DNA of 64,000 bases from Symsagittifera roscoffensis (lineage: Eukaryota > Xenacoelomorpha > Acoela > Convolutidae), in assembly GCF_963678635.1 (NCBI RefSeq), contig NC_087063.1:4004580-4068579 (forward strand), in the 5' to 3' direction. Positions within the stretch are counted from its first letter, which is position 1. Each line of letters opens with the position of its first letter. The notes beneath the pieces were generated by a model. The model saw nothing but the letters and a program-made list of their open reading frames with translations, did not search any database and was not told the DNA's origin. Made by a program: the position numbers and the translations under genes. Positions 1 to 12,300 of this stretch are shown here, piece by piece.

Positions 1-196
1 AAATCAAACAAAAAAACTACTTAATCAGTTTAAAAACCATTTCTGGCACTTTTCCTTTCAACCTCGTCATCGTCATAATTTTCTTGATAAATGCATGGCA
101 ATAAATTGTCAGAGGTCGAAACTGGTTGCAAGCAACAATCTGCCACTTTTGCAAAAACGACAACTCGTCTCAAAGCAATTCAGAATTCGAATTTTT
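1..196. other. Non-coding flank
   Basis: AT-rich sequence before the first dispersed repeat. I see no exon, splice-site pair or conserved protein here. Confidence 0.5.
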
Positions 197-723
197 GTTC
201 CGACTTTCGATATGAAAGTGACGGAATATTTGTGCTCGGGTGGGTTTTTTTTTCTTCAGACAAATTTCGACTTTTTAACTAGCTATTTTTGACGGAATTT
301 TTTTATATCATTCAAAAGATATTGTTGTCCTGAACTTAATTTTGAAAAGATATTTCACCTGTGATCATTTTTTGTAAAGTTATGGGGGTTTAAAGATTGC
401 CATTTTGGCTAAATTGGGACAATTAACGCGCGATATATTTCGCGCTATTAACGCGTAAGCGGAGATTTAATCAGTTTTGAAATCGTTCCAAATTGGTTGA
501 AAGAAGCTTATTTGCCATAATTGTTTTGTTACAATGAGCGAAATCTATTCTTATAAACTTCATACGGCGTGTGGGTGGATGATTTCATAAAAAAATTTCA
601 AATTTTAGAAAAAAAAATTTTTCATTTTTTTCTTATATTTAATTTTTTTATGTTACTACTGCTCGATAAACCTGAAAAGGCAGTCGGAACATTCAGGGCT
701 TTGCCCTGATACGAGCAGTCTTG
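197..723 (+). mobile_element. Dispersed repeat family A, copy 1 (Helentron/HINE-like)
   Basis: This 527-bp non-coding element starts GTTCCGACTTTCG and ends GAGCAGTCTTG, with T on both outer sides. The 5' end folds into a hairpin with ACTTTC/GAAAGT arms. Near the 3' end an inverted copy of the 5' terminus (AGTCGGAAC) is followed by the hairpin CAGGGC-TTT-GCCCTG. An asymmetric terminal inverted repeat, then a hairpin, with insertion between T residues, is the layout described for Helentron-associated elements (HINEs). No transposase or Rep/helicase is encoded. Related copies lie at 9947-10441 and, inverted, at 34616-35147. Confidence 0.65.
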
Positions 724-2290
724 TTATATTTCGAATTATTTATCAACTTATGGCAAGCATCTCGATTAACTGTCACTGGGGATTATTTGCAGACACAAGG
801 TGTAGGCGGTGGTGTGTTGACTAACTCAAAACTTCAATAGCCTACAACTTTCTAAACGACAAGTGTATCGACTTGCATAAAAATCATGCAGAACTCAATT
901 TTAAAAAAATTGGTACACCAATTGCTCTCGTAATAAACATTTTCAATAAATTGTTAATTGAAACGCTGATATTTTTTGTTACAAATATTTTTAAGAAATC
1001 TGCACACAAAAATTGGCTTTGCATTGGCTTTGATCTGTCTGATTTATAGTCAGCATTATAGTCAATTATTCAAAAAATAATAGCAGAATTATGCCAAAAG
1101 ACAAAAATGAATACGATTAGATTTCAACTTGTGATTTCAACTTGTTAGACTTCAACTAGTTTAGTCTGAAAAACGAAACATTTTGAAAAAGAATTTATTT
1201 GATAATTATATTAAAATGCCGCATTTGATTGACCCCTTATAAGTTTTCTGTGATACCACCAAAAATCTCCAAAATTAATTTCTCAAAATAAACCCGCAAG
1301 CTTATAATCCTATATGCTCCATCTCAGGAAAACTCAATTTGCTCTATTTATATGATATTCAATGACATTGAATGAAAATTGATCTCATATTTTAAAACCA
1401 CCTACAGTCACTCACTACACAGTCTTTATTGAATTAAAAATTAAAAACTTTCCAAATTGTTTCACGCGTGAAAATGTCAAGACTAGCATTATTCTCTAAA
1501 TTAAAACTAATTTTGTACAGCTAAAACACACAGCTCCCTAAAATAGATTAATTTTGCATGTAATAAATTGAAATTTAAATTGTTTATAATTTCTGCATTT
1601 CAAATATCTCGCAAAATAAATGCATTCGAAATTTGTTGATGAGGAATTGTAAATGCTATAACGTTAATATGAAGTATTGCTAGCTTAAACTTTTTAAAAT
1701 TATTTCAAAATCATCAGTTGAGTTACATTATTGACAGTCCAAATACAACCTACGGAAAATTGTTGTTCAAAAGACCCATAATCTTTCTTTAGTTTCATGC
1801 AAACTCATTTTTTGATAGACATTTATGAAATTGTTTTATACGTATGTTTATTTCTGGATTTGAAAAATTAGTATTTCTGCACCGAAGTCAACCCAGGATA
1901 CCTTTAAAAAACAGTCATAGAATATCTCACCTAACCACACAGACATCAACAAAACAAACTAAGATGTCGCTATTTGTTAGCAAACTATGAAAACCGATTG
2001 GCAATTAAACTTTTCTTCACTTGAGTACTTTACCTTTCAGAAAGTATGGAAAATTTCCGTCAAGTTTATTAATTAAAAGTTGGAAAGTTTTGTGAAGAAA
2101 AAAAACGAGCGAGAATTAGTTTCCGTTTCTTTTTTGAGAGTCAGAAACTACAAAACTTTGCAGAAAGTTTCAAATTTTCAATCACTATACTTAAGTTTGA
2201 TCACTGATTTTATAGGGGCATTAGAATAACAGTATATTTTTGAGTGAACGAGAAACAAAATTTAGAGCGAATTTGAAGTAGAACGAGACC
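724..2290. other. Intergenic, no gene seen
   Basis: AT-rich sequence with frequent stops in all frames. I see no splice-bounded exon, conserved protein or clear repeat boundary. It lies downstream of the 3' end of the minus-strand coiled-coil gene. Confidence 0.5.
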
Positions 2291-2291
2291 T

Positions 2292-2760
2292 CTTGTATAT
2301 CAGGGCGAAACCCTGACGGTCATGACTGCCCCCTAAACTATATCGAATATTTTTTGGGAAAAAATATAGAAAAACTAGAAGTTTGGAACAAAATCAACGA
2401 TGCGAGCATGAAAATTTTAACACGACCGATAACAAAATTACCAATTAACACGAGCCGTACGAAATTAGCACGACCGATTAGTTAGCCTTTATTCAATTTG
2501 GAACTATTTTTCGCCACGCATAAATAATTCGCGTTAGGTTTCAGGATTATTGATAATGTCTTCAAAGTGCACATAAATTAGTTCAGAGCATGGCCAAATT
2601 GGCAATTTTCAAACTCTCAAAACTTGGCAAAAATTGATTGCAGGAAAATTATCTTTTTAAATCTGATTTGAGGAAGTCGTTATCTTCAATGATCATGAAA
2701 ATTTTTCGATTAAAAACTATTATTTTGATTGCCAAAAATTTCACAATATCCATATAAAGA
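2292..2760 (-). mobile_element. Family A-II relic (inverted)
   Basis: A diverged inverted copy of the A-II subfamily seen at 35255-35813. It begins with the conserved 3' hairpin, here TCAGGGCGAAACCCTGA, and shares several interior blocks with the 35-kb copy, such as those mentioning CATAAATAATTC and CATGGCCAAATTGGC. The terminal GAGCAG portion is missing and the 5' end is not clear, so the right boundary is approximate. Confidence 0.45.
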
Positions 2761-2979
2761 GGCCTAGTTGTGCAATTTCGGATTTTGCCGATTCCGTAGT
2801 TTTGGGCGTGCGAACTGTCACAGAATCCATAACAGCAGCAACATATTTCGAAGTTTTTGATGGCGCTGATTTTGTGGCCAATTTCATAAAACATAAAAAC
2901 CACTTAAACCTTTGTTTTTAAGGGTTATGTAGCAAACCAATTGAGCAACAGAAAACGTTACAGATGCGGTTGCTCTTGG

Positions 2980-5900
2980 CTAATGAGTCATCTCTCTCCG
3001 GGCATTTAAGGAAACTGCTACAAGACCCGAACCCCTGTCTCGACTATTCTTGTTTGCTCGAGCACTGACATGTGAAACGCACCTTTGCTGAGTGGTAGTT
3101 GTCTGTTGTTGTTGGCCACCAGATGCTTGTTGTCCGGCTGACATCTGTGACATGATCTGCTGCTGTGCCTGTTTGATTCTCGCAATCGACGGAGACGAAG
3201 GGCGAGGAACCCGAGTACCTTGAGGAGTTGCAGCTCTTCTGGCGACAGCTGCCGACCCTGAGGATCCCATTTGTGGGTTCCTGGGACTCTGTCTTGATGT
3301 TGGGTTCTGATTGGAAGGCTGATGTGATTCCGAGGACGCCTGTGATTGTCTGCTTGATGATTCGCGGGTTGAAGTGGATTCCTGTAGCTTGGCATGCGAA
3401 ATAGCTTCCAATTCCTGATAATTTTAAAGTTGAACTCATTTTTTGAGCCCATTTCGGCTTACTTCAAAAATCACACGAGAAAAAAACTAGAAATTGTTTT
3501 TTCATGCTTTCATTGCCCCTCAAAATAGAAACTTATTTTCAAATTTACATGTTTTGAACCTGGTTTCAATTTTTATCAATATCAAAACGCATTCATAATG
3601 AAGCTAAACTTCCAGCTGAAGGATCTGTTCTTTAGAAAACGCATGATCAAACCTTGTCAATGGCATTCGTAACTTCCGCTTCTGTCATCAACTTCGCTGT
3701 GTCTTCCTGCAACAGTCTGTCAATCGCAGTGTCAATCTCATCCAGGGACCACGGCTTCTTCGCCAAATCATTCGAACTCATGATCTCGTCCGCATTGCTC
3801 CCGAGGAGATCCGAAGATGACTGCACCATGTCTTGTGTCTTGGTCGATCTCGCCGGCTTTGGCGATGACGTCAGAGGTCCCTCGGCCGACGCGTATTGTC
3901 GTTTGATATTCTGTAATGCACTGATTGATGGCGATGGTCTCGACGAACGACCTTGAGGGTTCGGTACATTGACCGCTTCGGCAGATTGACTTCTAAGCCG
4001 TGCTGGTTGATGTTGTTCTATTGACGCGTCATTGCTGACATTTTGACCTCCAGGAGTGTAAACAGTAGTCTTCGCCATCATAGCTTGTCGTTGTTGACCT
4101 ATTAGAGGTTGTCGCATTCTTTGTTGCGGTGAAGACGATATTGACCTTTTTGCAGCCGACATGAAATTTTGACCTGTCGCACCATCCGGACTATCTTGAC
4201 CTCGTAAAACAGGCCTTGCAGTGGGGTTATTCGGATCGAAAACTTTTGTAGACTGCCTTCCATGTCTAGACTCTGTTGTTGTGTTTGGTGAAACTTTTTC
4301 AGGTTCGCTTGTGCTGTTAACCGACCTCCTTTCGCGCCTAATTGGCTGATTCTGGCTTCCCTGAGCTTCATTAGTTGGGTTCGGATTGTCAGCTGCCGAA
4401 GCCATTCGTTGCTGTTGTGTCAAATTAGGCGTCCGGCTTCGTACCATAGATGCTGGAACATTTTCGGTTGCGCGTACCGAAAGTTTATTAGCTTGTTCCA
4501 TCATTATTCGATCTTTCTGCTTTGCGGCAGGTCGGCTGCCCACCATCACTCGCGAGTTATTATAACCAGCTTGACTTTGGTCTTTGTTGTCATTTTGTTG
4601 TCGATTGCTATTCGGCTCAGGTCTATTTTGGTTGTTCGGGTTACTTTTTGCCAATGCGTTTCTGTGTTGCATAGCTGATAAGCTTATATTGGGTGAGCTA
4701 GAAGGCGAATCTTCAGTGTCACTCGAAGTGTTTTCACCTTTATCTCTCTGATCTTCTGGCAAATCACTGGCGCCTGATATATCTTTATGGGTATCATCCG
4801 TTGACAAATCGTCCCAGGAACCATGAGCTACCATCGGCTTCTTCAAGTTTCGATCCCCGGCCATCTCGGATTTCGGACCCCGTGTCGAAGCTCCTGGTGC
4901 TGCTCCTCGAACCTGGTTCTCGCGCAAACTCATCGGCTCATTGGAGTTCATGGGACCCTTGCGATGTTGGTTAGGATCCGACATCATTCTGCGAGCAAGT
5001 GCGGAAGCGGACTTGGACCCTCCGCCAATCTGTCGAGGAGTTAATGGTTGTTTTCCAGATATTCGAGGCGCTACACTGCTCCCAGTGCTGGTTGCTTCGG
5101 AAACTGAGCTCTCAACCGACTCAGCTGAACCTCGAAAATTTTGGTTAGCCCGCAACCTTAAATCAATGAAAGTATTGCCTTAAATCTGAAAGGTATTTTT
5201 TATTTCATAACTATCGAAAATGATCATTTTGCTTTGTTTGTAGAAGCAGCTGTTTCGCTTTTTGCCTAAATTAAGCAAATTGTTTGTTAAAGGACTTTTT
5301 AATTAAAAAAACTAATAAAGGAACCAACTTTAATATAATTATAGGATTGTTGGTCATAAAAATTGCTGCGTTGAGAGCGCTTTTTCAAATAAAACTTGCC
5401 GAAATGCCGTTTTTGAAAATATTACTCTCAAAGTTAGTCCGTATTGGTCTGTGAAAAATTAACTCTTGCTGGCAAGTTTACCTGACGAGTGACGAGACAG
5501 GCGAGGGGGGTCTGACTCTGACAGAGGTTCCCTTGAGGGGACTTGTCGAGCTCTCCTGCGACGCCTCGCTTCCCGAAACACTCTGGTTGTCTTCATCTGA
5601 AATGGTTTGAAAATATAAGAATGAATTTAATTTATTATTTGAAAATCCGCTCCCTCGAGAAAATCTTAGATCGGCCACTCTATAAATCTATCAGTTTGCA
5701 GGCGCGTGATGATAACCGGTCTTATGAGTCGTTGTTCTATAGTCCACTACATCAAGAGCTGATTTTTTCCAGTGTTGTGATTTTAAATAATTGTTAAAAC
5801 TTTTTGCGTTTTTGGATATTTGGACCTTGTTTTTTTAAATTGAGTTAATAATTTCATATCCCGCTAACTTGAAAACTTACCGTAACAAACCAATCAAAAG

Positions 5901-6340
5901 GTACAAGCTGACCAACTTAGTCAAGCATAAACTTAAGTCTCTGAATGCTAGTATGAGCTTTTTTAGATTCAGTATCTTACCACTAGATCAAACTGCTGAA
6001 ACAAAAATTGGTTCAAAAGCTTGATATACCTGTTTGGTGGGTGTTATTTTACTGAAGAGATTAATAAATTAGAAAAAAAAAAACAGAAACTAACTCGGTG
6101 TTACGCCTCTGTTTGGCGTTCCCCCATTACTAGCGTTGGAATTAACATTGTTGCCCATGTTGGGTCGCTGGGCCGTGGGTTTATGCTGGGGTGACCTCCT
6201 TCCCGGAATCGGTGAGGGGATTCTGGTCGACGACTTCGACATGGGTTTATTTGCTTGCGAAGGGTCAAGGTTACTGGGGTTTTCTTGGCTACTACTTCTT
6301 GTATTTGATTGGCTAACAGCTGTTTGCTGATTGTCTAAAC
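2980..6340 (-). CDS. Coiled-coil gene exons 24-27: long disordered C-terminal tail
   Basis: Exons 6095-6340, 5482-5596, 3653-5156 and 2980-3414. The 1,504-nt exon 26 is by far the longest and encodes about 500 residues dominated by Ser, Asn, Gln, Pro and Arg, with many S-P and R-x-x-S patterns. A short acidic helical stretch near its end (PWSLDEIDTAIDRLLQED) stands out as a likely folded or interaction motif. Exon 27 adds another Ser/Gln/Arg-rich block and a TAG stop at 2980. An AATAAA-type signal on the minus strand near 2479-2484 could serve the 3' end. Confidence 0.8.
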
Positions 6341-9300
6341 CTTAAACATTGAGCAAATTATGATGTAAAAAAATTGAAAAATGTTTATTGAAAAAACAAA
6401 CTAAAAGAAGGACAACTGGTTGCTGTGCAAATAGCGCAGAATGTTCCGACCATATTCTTGAAAAAAAATTAATTTGGGCGGTTTTTTGTGCGTGATGAGA
6501 TGAGAAAACTGTAAGAAGACGTAGAGCCTTAGTTAAAGAGACATAATCGATAATAGTTGCTTTCAAAAAATTGATTAACAAAAAAAATAGAAAATTTCAG
6601 AATGAAAAAAACATATAGAATACTCACTAGGAGAAAATTTTCTCCCCAGAGCAAAAAATAGCAAAAAAACAATCCTCAAATATAAAGTCTTAGAGAAATC
6701 GACTACCTTGCTAATAAAGGAACAATCAGTCGCAATTTTTTGAGTTGTTATTCCAATTTTCGAACAACATGACGTAATATTTGTGCTCGAAGGTTTTTTC
6801 TTTAGAACAATTATAAGTTTATAACTAGCCGTTTTGAACAAAAATTTTATTGTCATCTGATTTGGCTAACTTGAGACAAATGACGCGAGAGAGATTTCGT
6901 GCTATTAACGAGCAAGCGGCTATTTAATCTACTCATAAATTGTTCCAAATTGAAAGGAAGCAATGAATTCGTTGTAACTAATAAGGTTTTAAACGCTAAG
7001 AACTTCATTTTTTCGTGAAAGAGCGTGAAAACTTTTAGGTAAAAAATATTTGGTTTCTTTTATTTCTTTGATGTTTTCAAAAACTGTTTCAACAATAATG
7101 AAGATCCGTCGAGAGTCTCAGGGCTTCGCCCGCACAAAAAACTGTCATAATCTTGCTTAACCACACAACTTGAAACTCCTTGAGCATGATATCTAAAATA
7201 TAAGTTAATTCAGTTTTTTTATAATTGTTTTTGAATTAACGATTCAACTATGATTTTTCAAAATAACGTTGCAAAATTTGCTATAAAAAAGATGAAAAAA
7301 CAAAGGCAGGCGATCTGAACAACGATCTTTGATTTAGTTTAGTTGACAAAACGTCCAAACTCAGAAGAAAAGCAGAAAAGTTTTTCGCGTTTTAACTATT
7401 GGATAGTGGTTGGTTTATCAAATTCCAAAATCCCGGTGTTTTTGTTGGTGAAAAATTGCTTTATTTTTTGCTTATAACTTTATAAACATTTTTTATACAA
7501 ACTCCGTCAAACATTCTAAAAAAGTACAAAATTTTTCTGGTAAAGGTTCCGTCGTTTTTTGAAGGTCAGATATCAAAGCTAGTTAACCTCATTGGCTGGC
7601 TCTGTGAAAATGTGTTTCCAAAACTTATCGCGAGCATTTAAAAATTTTGGATCAATTTATTGCTTTATATTCAAGTCCCTGGTTACAGACATGTGAAATT
7701 TTGCCGGCTAGAATCGTATTCAACGTTTTTCTTAGGTTTTTTATCTACGCTATACTAAACTACGTTTTTTTCAATCTATGAGTTTTTCTTAAAGAAGTGG
7801 TTAAATTTATAAATCAATGTTTACTTGGCCTGTTCACGTTTTCAGTGGGTCGTCTTCCAGGCTGGTTTCCAATAGAAACTTTGTTTGAATTTTGATTCAG
7901 TGAATTCGAACTCGGAGTATTCGGCCGAATTTTTTGGGCTTGGTGTATTTGTTGTTCCTGCTGCTGCTTTTGTTGTTGTTGCTGCTGTTGCTGTTGTTGT
8001 TGGTTGATCATTTGTTGAGCATCACTCACAGGTGGGTTATTTGGGTACATTTTATACTCTTCTAATCTGTTGAGTGATTGTGACCTGAAACGAAATTATG
8101 GTTACTATATAAAACAAAAGTTTGAAAATTTTTTTTATTTGAAGTATTACTTAATAAGGTACATTGCAAAATTTAAAATAATCGTTCGTTGTTACTTCGA
8201 GTGGGAAGAAACTGAGACCACGATTCGCGTTTTTCTTGATTCAAGAGACAACCATGCTAGCGCATAAGTGATCGGTTGTTTTACCATACACTCAAAAAAA
8301 AAATTCGAAAAAAAAATTCTCAATGTCCAGAAAAACAAGTTGAATAACTATTTTACCTTTCAAACTAATATCCTCTTGTGTGTATGGATGAAATGAATGA
8401 GAAGTAGTTATAAGTGAAATAATTTAAGGGAAAAGCTTAATTTCAATCCTTTGTAGTAGTCTTTTTGTTCCAAAGTGATTCAAATTAGTCTTTTGTTTAA
8501 ATCGTTTTTTAATGGTCAATGAGGTTGCAACATTTTTTGATAATTGCATAGGAACTGGCTAATCTGGCGAGATATTTAAGCGAGATGTGACATAGCGTAA
8601 ACTATTTTACCTCGGAGGCTGGGGTTTGATATGAACCGCGGGTTGGTAGCCGACTGTCTGCGGTTTGACCTGCTGGGAAGTATTGTGCGGGTTATCGGAG
8701 GGGCTCTGCATCAAGAACAACTCGTCACAATTTCCAGGAGTCCTAAAAAAGATCCATTGTACGCGAAGAATTTAAAGCTTTTGATAATAAATGTGAAATA
8801 GGTGCTGCTTGAATCAGTTTTTCAATTTAACTTTAAGCAAGAAACTGAGATTTATAAAAACGAGATCACAGATTTGAGACTTTCAGAACTGAAAAATTGC
8901 AGAATTTCAAGTTTCTAATGGAAGTGCAAATATTTACGGCATTGATGGGTTGCTGAAAACACCAGAAATATTGCTACCAAAAGTTATCTGTCTCCCATTA
9001 AAAACGATTTAAATCCACAGAAAGTTTCCGACTTCAGTAACATTTCAGGCAGGGTTCGCATGTTTAAAACAAAGGTTGTTTTAAACACGTTTTAAACATG
9101 TTTTAAACACGTTTTAAACATAGCTGAAATTTAACGTTTGTCTTTTTCAGATACGAATGGCACGCAACCGCCTCTCAATCGAAAAAGCCAACAAATTGGC
9201 ATTTTGTCTCAGACTTTTGCAGTGATTTTCAGTTTAGAGTTTTAGATTTTAGATATGTTTTAGATTTTTGTGCTTATGATATCAAATTGAGATTTTGAGT

Positions 9301-12300
9301 TTTCGACATGTTTTTGACAAACGATTTTTATGTTTATAAACGTTTAAAACATAATTTTTTCAGAATCTTGTCTTTTTCAGAACCCTGATTTCATGCTATG
9401 AGAAACCTCCCAAAAATCCCATCAACAACTTAATTCGTTAACCGCCCAAATTGGCGTTTTTTTTCGGGCAATTTACTGAGACAATTAATTTTATTTTCAA
9501 TCTGCCTTAAAATTCCTCTGCAATCGAATCAGTGCCAACAAAACCGAGATCTAAAAAAAAAACATGAAAAATACAACTATCAAAAAAGAAACAAAAAATG
9601 TTATTTCAAAAATTTTTATAAAATCAGTCTATTCTCTTTGCACTAACACACAGACAAAACCTCAAAATTTTGAGATAAGAGAATCATGTTTTTTTTGTAA
9701 GTTTTGTGATAAAAAAAAATTCAATAAAATTTTTGTCATAATAGAATCATGAATCCTTTTTTCCGGTGAAGTGCAATATGCGTGAAATTGGCATTCTGAA
9801 AAATAACAGATATAATTAAAGATTTTATTTAAGAAGAAAAGAGACGATCTGTAAGTAAACGAACTATTCAGAATCTAATTAAGAACTATTGTTCCGACCA
9901 TTGAAAATGGGGAAGAACTTTGTATCCGGGTGTGTTTTAATTTTTTGTTCCGACTTTCGTAACGAAAGTAACGGAATATTTGTGCTCGGGTGGGTTTTTT
10001 CCTCACAAAAGTTTCGACTTTTTAGCAAGCCATTTTTGACGGAATTTATTTCGATCATTATTTGACAAGATATTTCACCTGAGATCATTTTTCGTAAAAT
10101 TATCGGGGTTTCAAGATTGTCATTTTAGCCAATTTGGTACAAATAACGGGCGATATATTTCTCGCTATTTAATCAGTTTTAGAAATCGAGAGATTTAATC
10201 CGTCTTAGAAATCAATAGAAATTGGTTGAAAGAAGCTTATTTGCCATAATTGATATTTTACAAGGAGCGAAACCTATGCTTTTGTACTTTATATGGCGTT
10301 AGGGGGATGATTTAAAAAAAAACTCAAATAAAAAAATCGTTTTATATCATTTTATTTAAATTTTTTTATGTTACTACTGATCCATAAACCTTAAAAGGCA
10401 GTAGAAACATTCAGGGCTTTGCCCTGATACGAGCAGTCTTGTATTCTTTTTGTTTTCCTCGCAAAATCAGGCAACACAAATAATCATCTGACTTGATTGA
10501 GTGATATATCATATGAAAGCCCTTAAGCCCGAACCGTATTAAATAATTTAGAAAATTTTTTTCCCAGTGTTGAGAAAAACCGGTTGAAAATTTTTTGATT
10601 TTTTTGTCATATTTCGAGCGAATAAAGCGAGCGAGCAGTCTTGATTTAATTGCTTAAAAGCTTGCAATAGCTTAACTTAAAACGTGAAAACGTAGTTTTT
10701 TATGAGTATCATGATTTCACTCAAAATTCTCAAAAATTTTCAAAAATTCAATAAACTGCAAAATTGAAAAAAAAAAGAATTTTGTTTTTGATTTTTTGTG
10801 TTTCTAGTCATTTTTCTACAAAAAATGTTCTTCAATTTGCTTATTTTACTATATTTTACTACCATAATTTTTTTTCAGCTTGTTTTATTACACCGCACCT
10901 TTTATTACACCAGCTTCTTTTATTACACCGCACCGACAATAATTTGAAAAAACTTTGTTGTATTGTTTCAGACTATGGTCGGAACATTCTGTGCTACTTG
11001 AACAGTAACCGGCTATCCTTTTATCCAATTTGTTTTTACCGATTAAGGTTGCCTCCTCGAAAAACGAGCACCAAACATTGGTGTGACTCAACCATCAGAG
11101 GTTTCAACTGAGAGGCGAGATTTAACCGCTTCACTAAATCTCCTCTTTGATCTTGTTTGTTCCAACTTTTGTAGAAAATGACAGAGTATTTGTGCTCGGG
11201 TGCTTTTTTGTCCAAATATAATTCGACATCCTAAAAAACAATTTTGACGTTTTTTCTAATTGACTGAAAAATATTTGAGCCTTGAGCTCAAAACTAAAAG
11301 ATATTTTTCTGCAATAAATTCGCGTATAGTTATGGGGGTTTGATGATGGTGTTCCAATTTTGGATAATTAATGATAGAATTAATGATAGCAATTTCGGAT
11401 AATTAATGATAAACTGATTTCGGATAATTAATTGGCGCTAAATTTCCGAATTTTTATAAACGAGTAGCGTATTTCTTGGCATCATCCTGGTCGGAAATCA
11501 TTCCAAATTGAAACGAGGCAGTAAAAAATCATCAAATTTTGCGTTACTAGACCCAAACTCATCATTTGGTATTGATGATTATGCGCGGGCAAATATTTCG
11601 TTACTTGTTGTTCTAAAATTTGAAGGAAACGACAAAATAGTTGTAATTGGTTACGTTTATTATTTAAAGCAATTTTGACTTTTTAAATTTATTTTGACAG
11701 AATTTTTATACTATCAGAAACAAGGCTGGATCTAGGATTTTTGAGAGGGGGGGGGGGGAAGGAGGGTGGGGATTTTACAAAAAATGTTGAAATTTTTGTC
11801 TTTTTTTTAGGCTGACTAAATTGATATTCTGAGCTCTCCCAAAGCACTAAAAAGACGAATTTTTGGAAATTTTTTTGCACCTCAGGCAAAATTTTTAAAA
11901 AACAGGCCAAAAACTTCAAAAAATCTGGCAACACAAACTCAATGCGTTTCATAACTGGGTGAATACTTAACAGAATCCGATAACAATTATCTGGGGGTAC
12001 TCACCCGGAAAACGAGAACCTTCTGCTGCTCCTAGACACCTGTTCTCCAGTGATGATTGACAGCTTAGAACAGAGCTTCTCGTTTGAGGCACGCAGTTGG
12101 TCATAATACACCACCGCTAAAAAAAAGTTTCATTTGAAAAAGATGAACGCTATTGAAAAAATCTTGATGAAAAAATGGGTCAAAATTTGAACATTTGGAG
12201 GTGACAGATCATTTTGACTCTGAATAAAGCTTTTCTTTTTTCTACGTAAAAACCTTAAATAGTTAGTGCAGCTTTACAATTTTATAAATATTTTTTATGT

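Noticed and set aside
197-723. Family A copies as introner elements that create introns
   Set aside because: One copy lies outside any gene and another in mid-intron. Only one is near a splice site, and its ends do not carry a GT/AG pair at the exon borders.
3654-5183. Plus-strand open frames opposite exon 26
   Set aside because: They are shadows of the long minus-strand exon, which has consensus splice sites and correct phase.
7900-8010. PolyQ stretch as a pure expanded triplet repeat
   Set aside because: CAA, CAG, AAG and GAA codons are mixed, so it is not a homogeneous repeat expansion.
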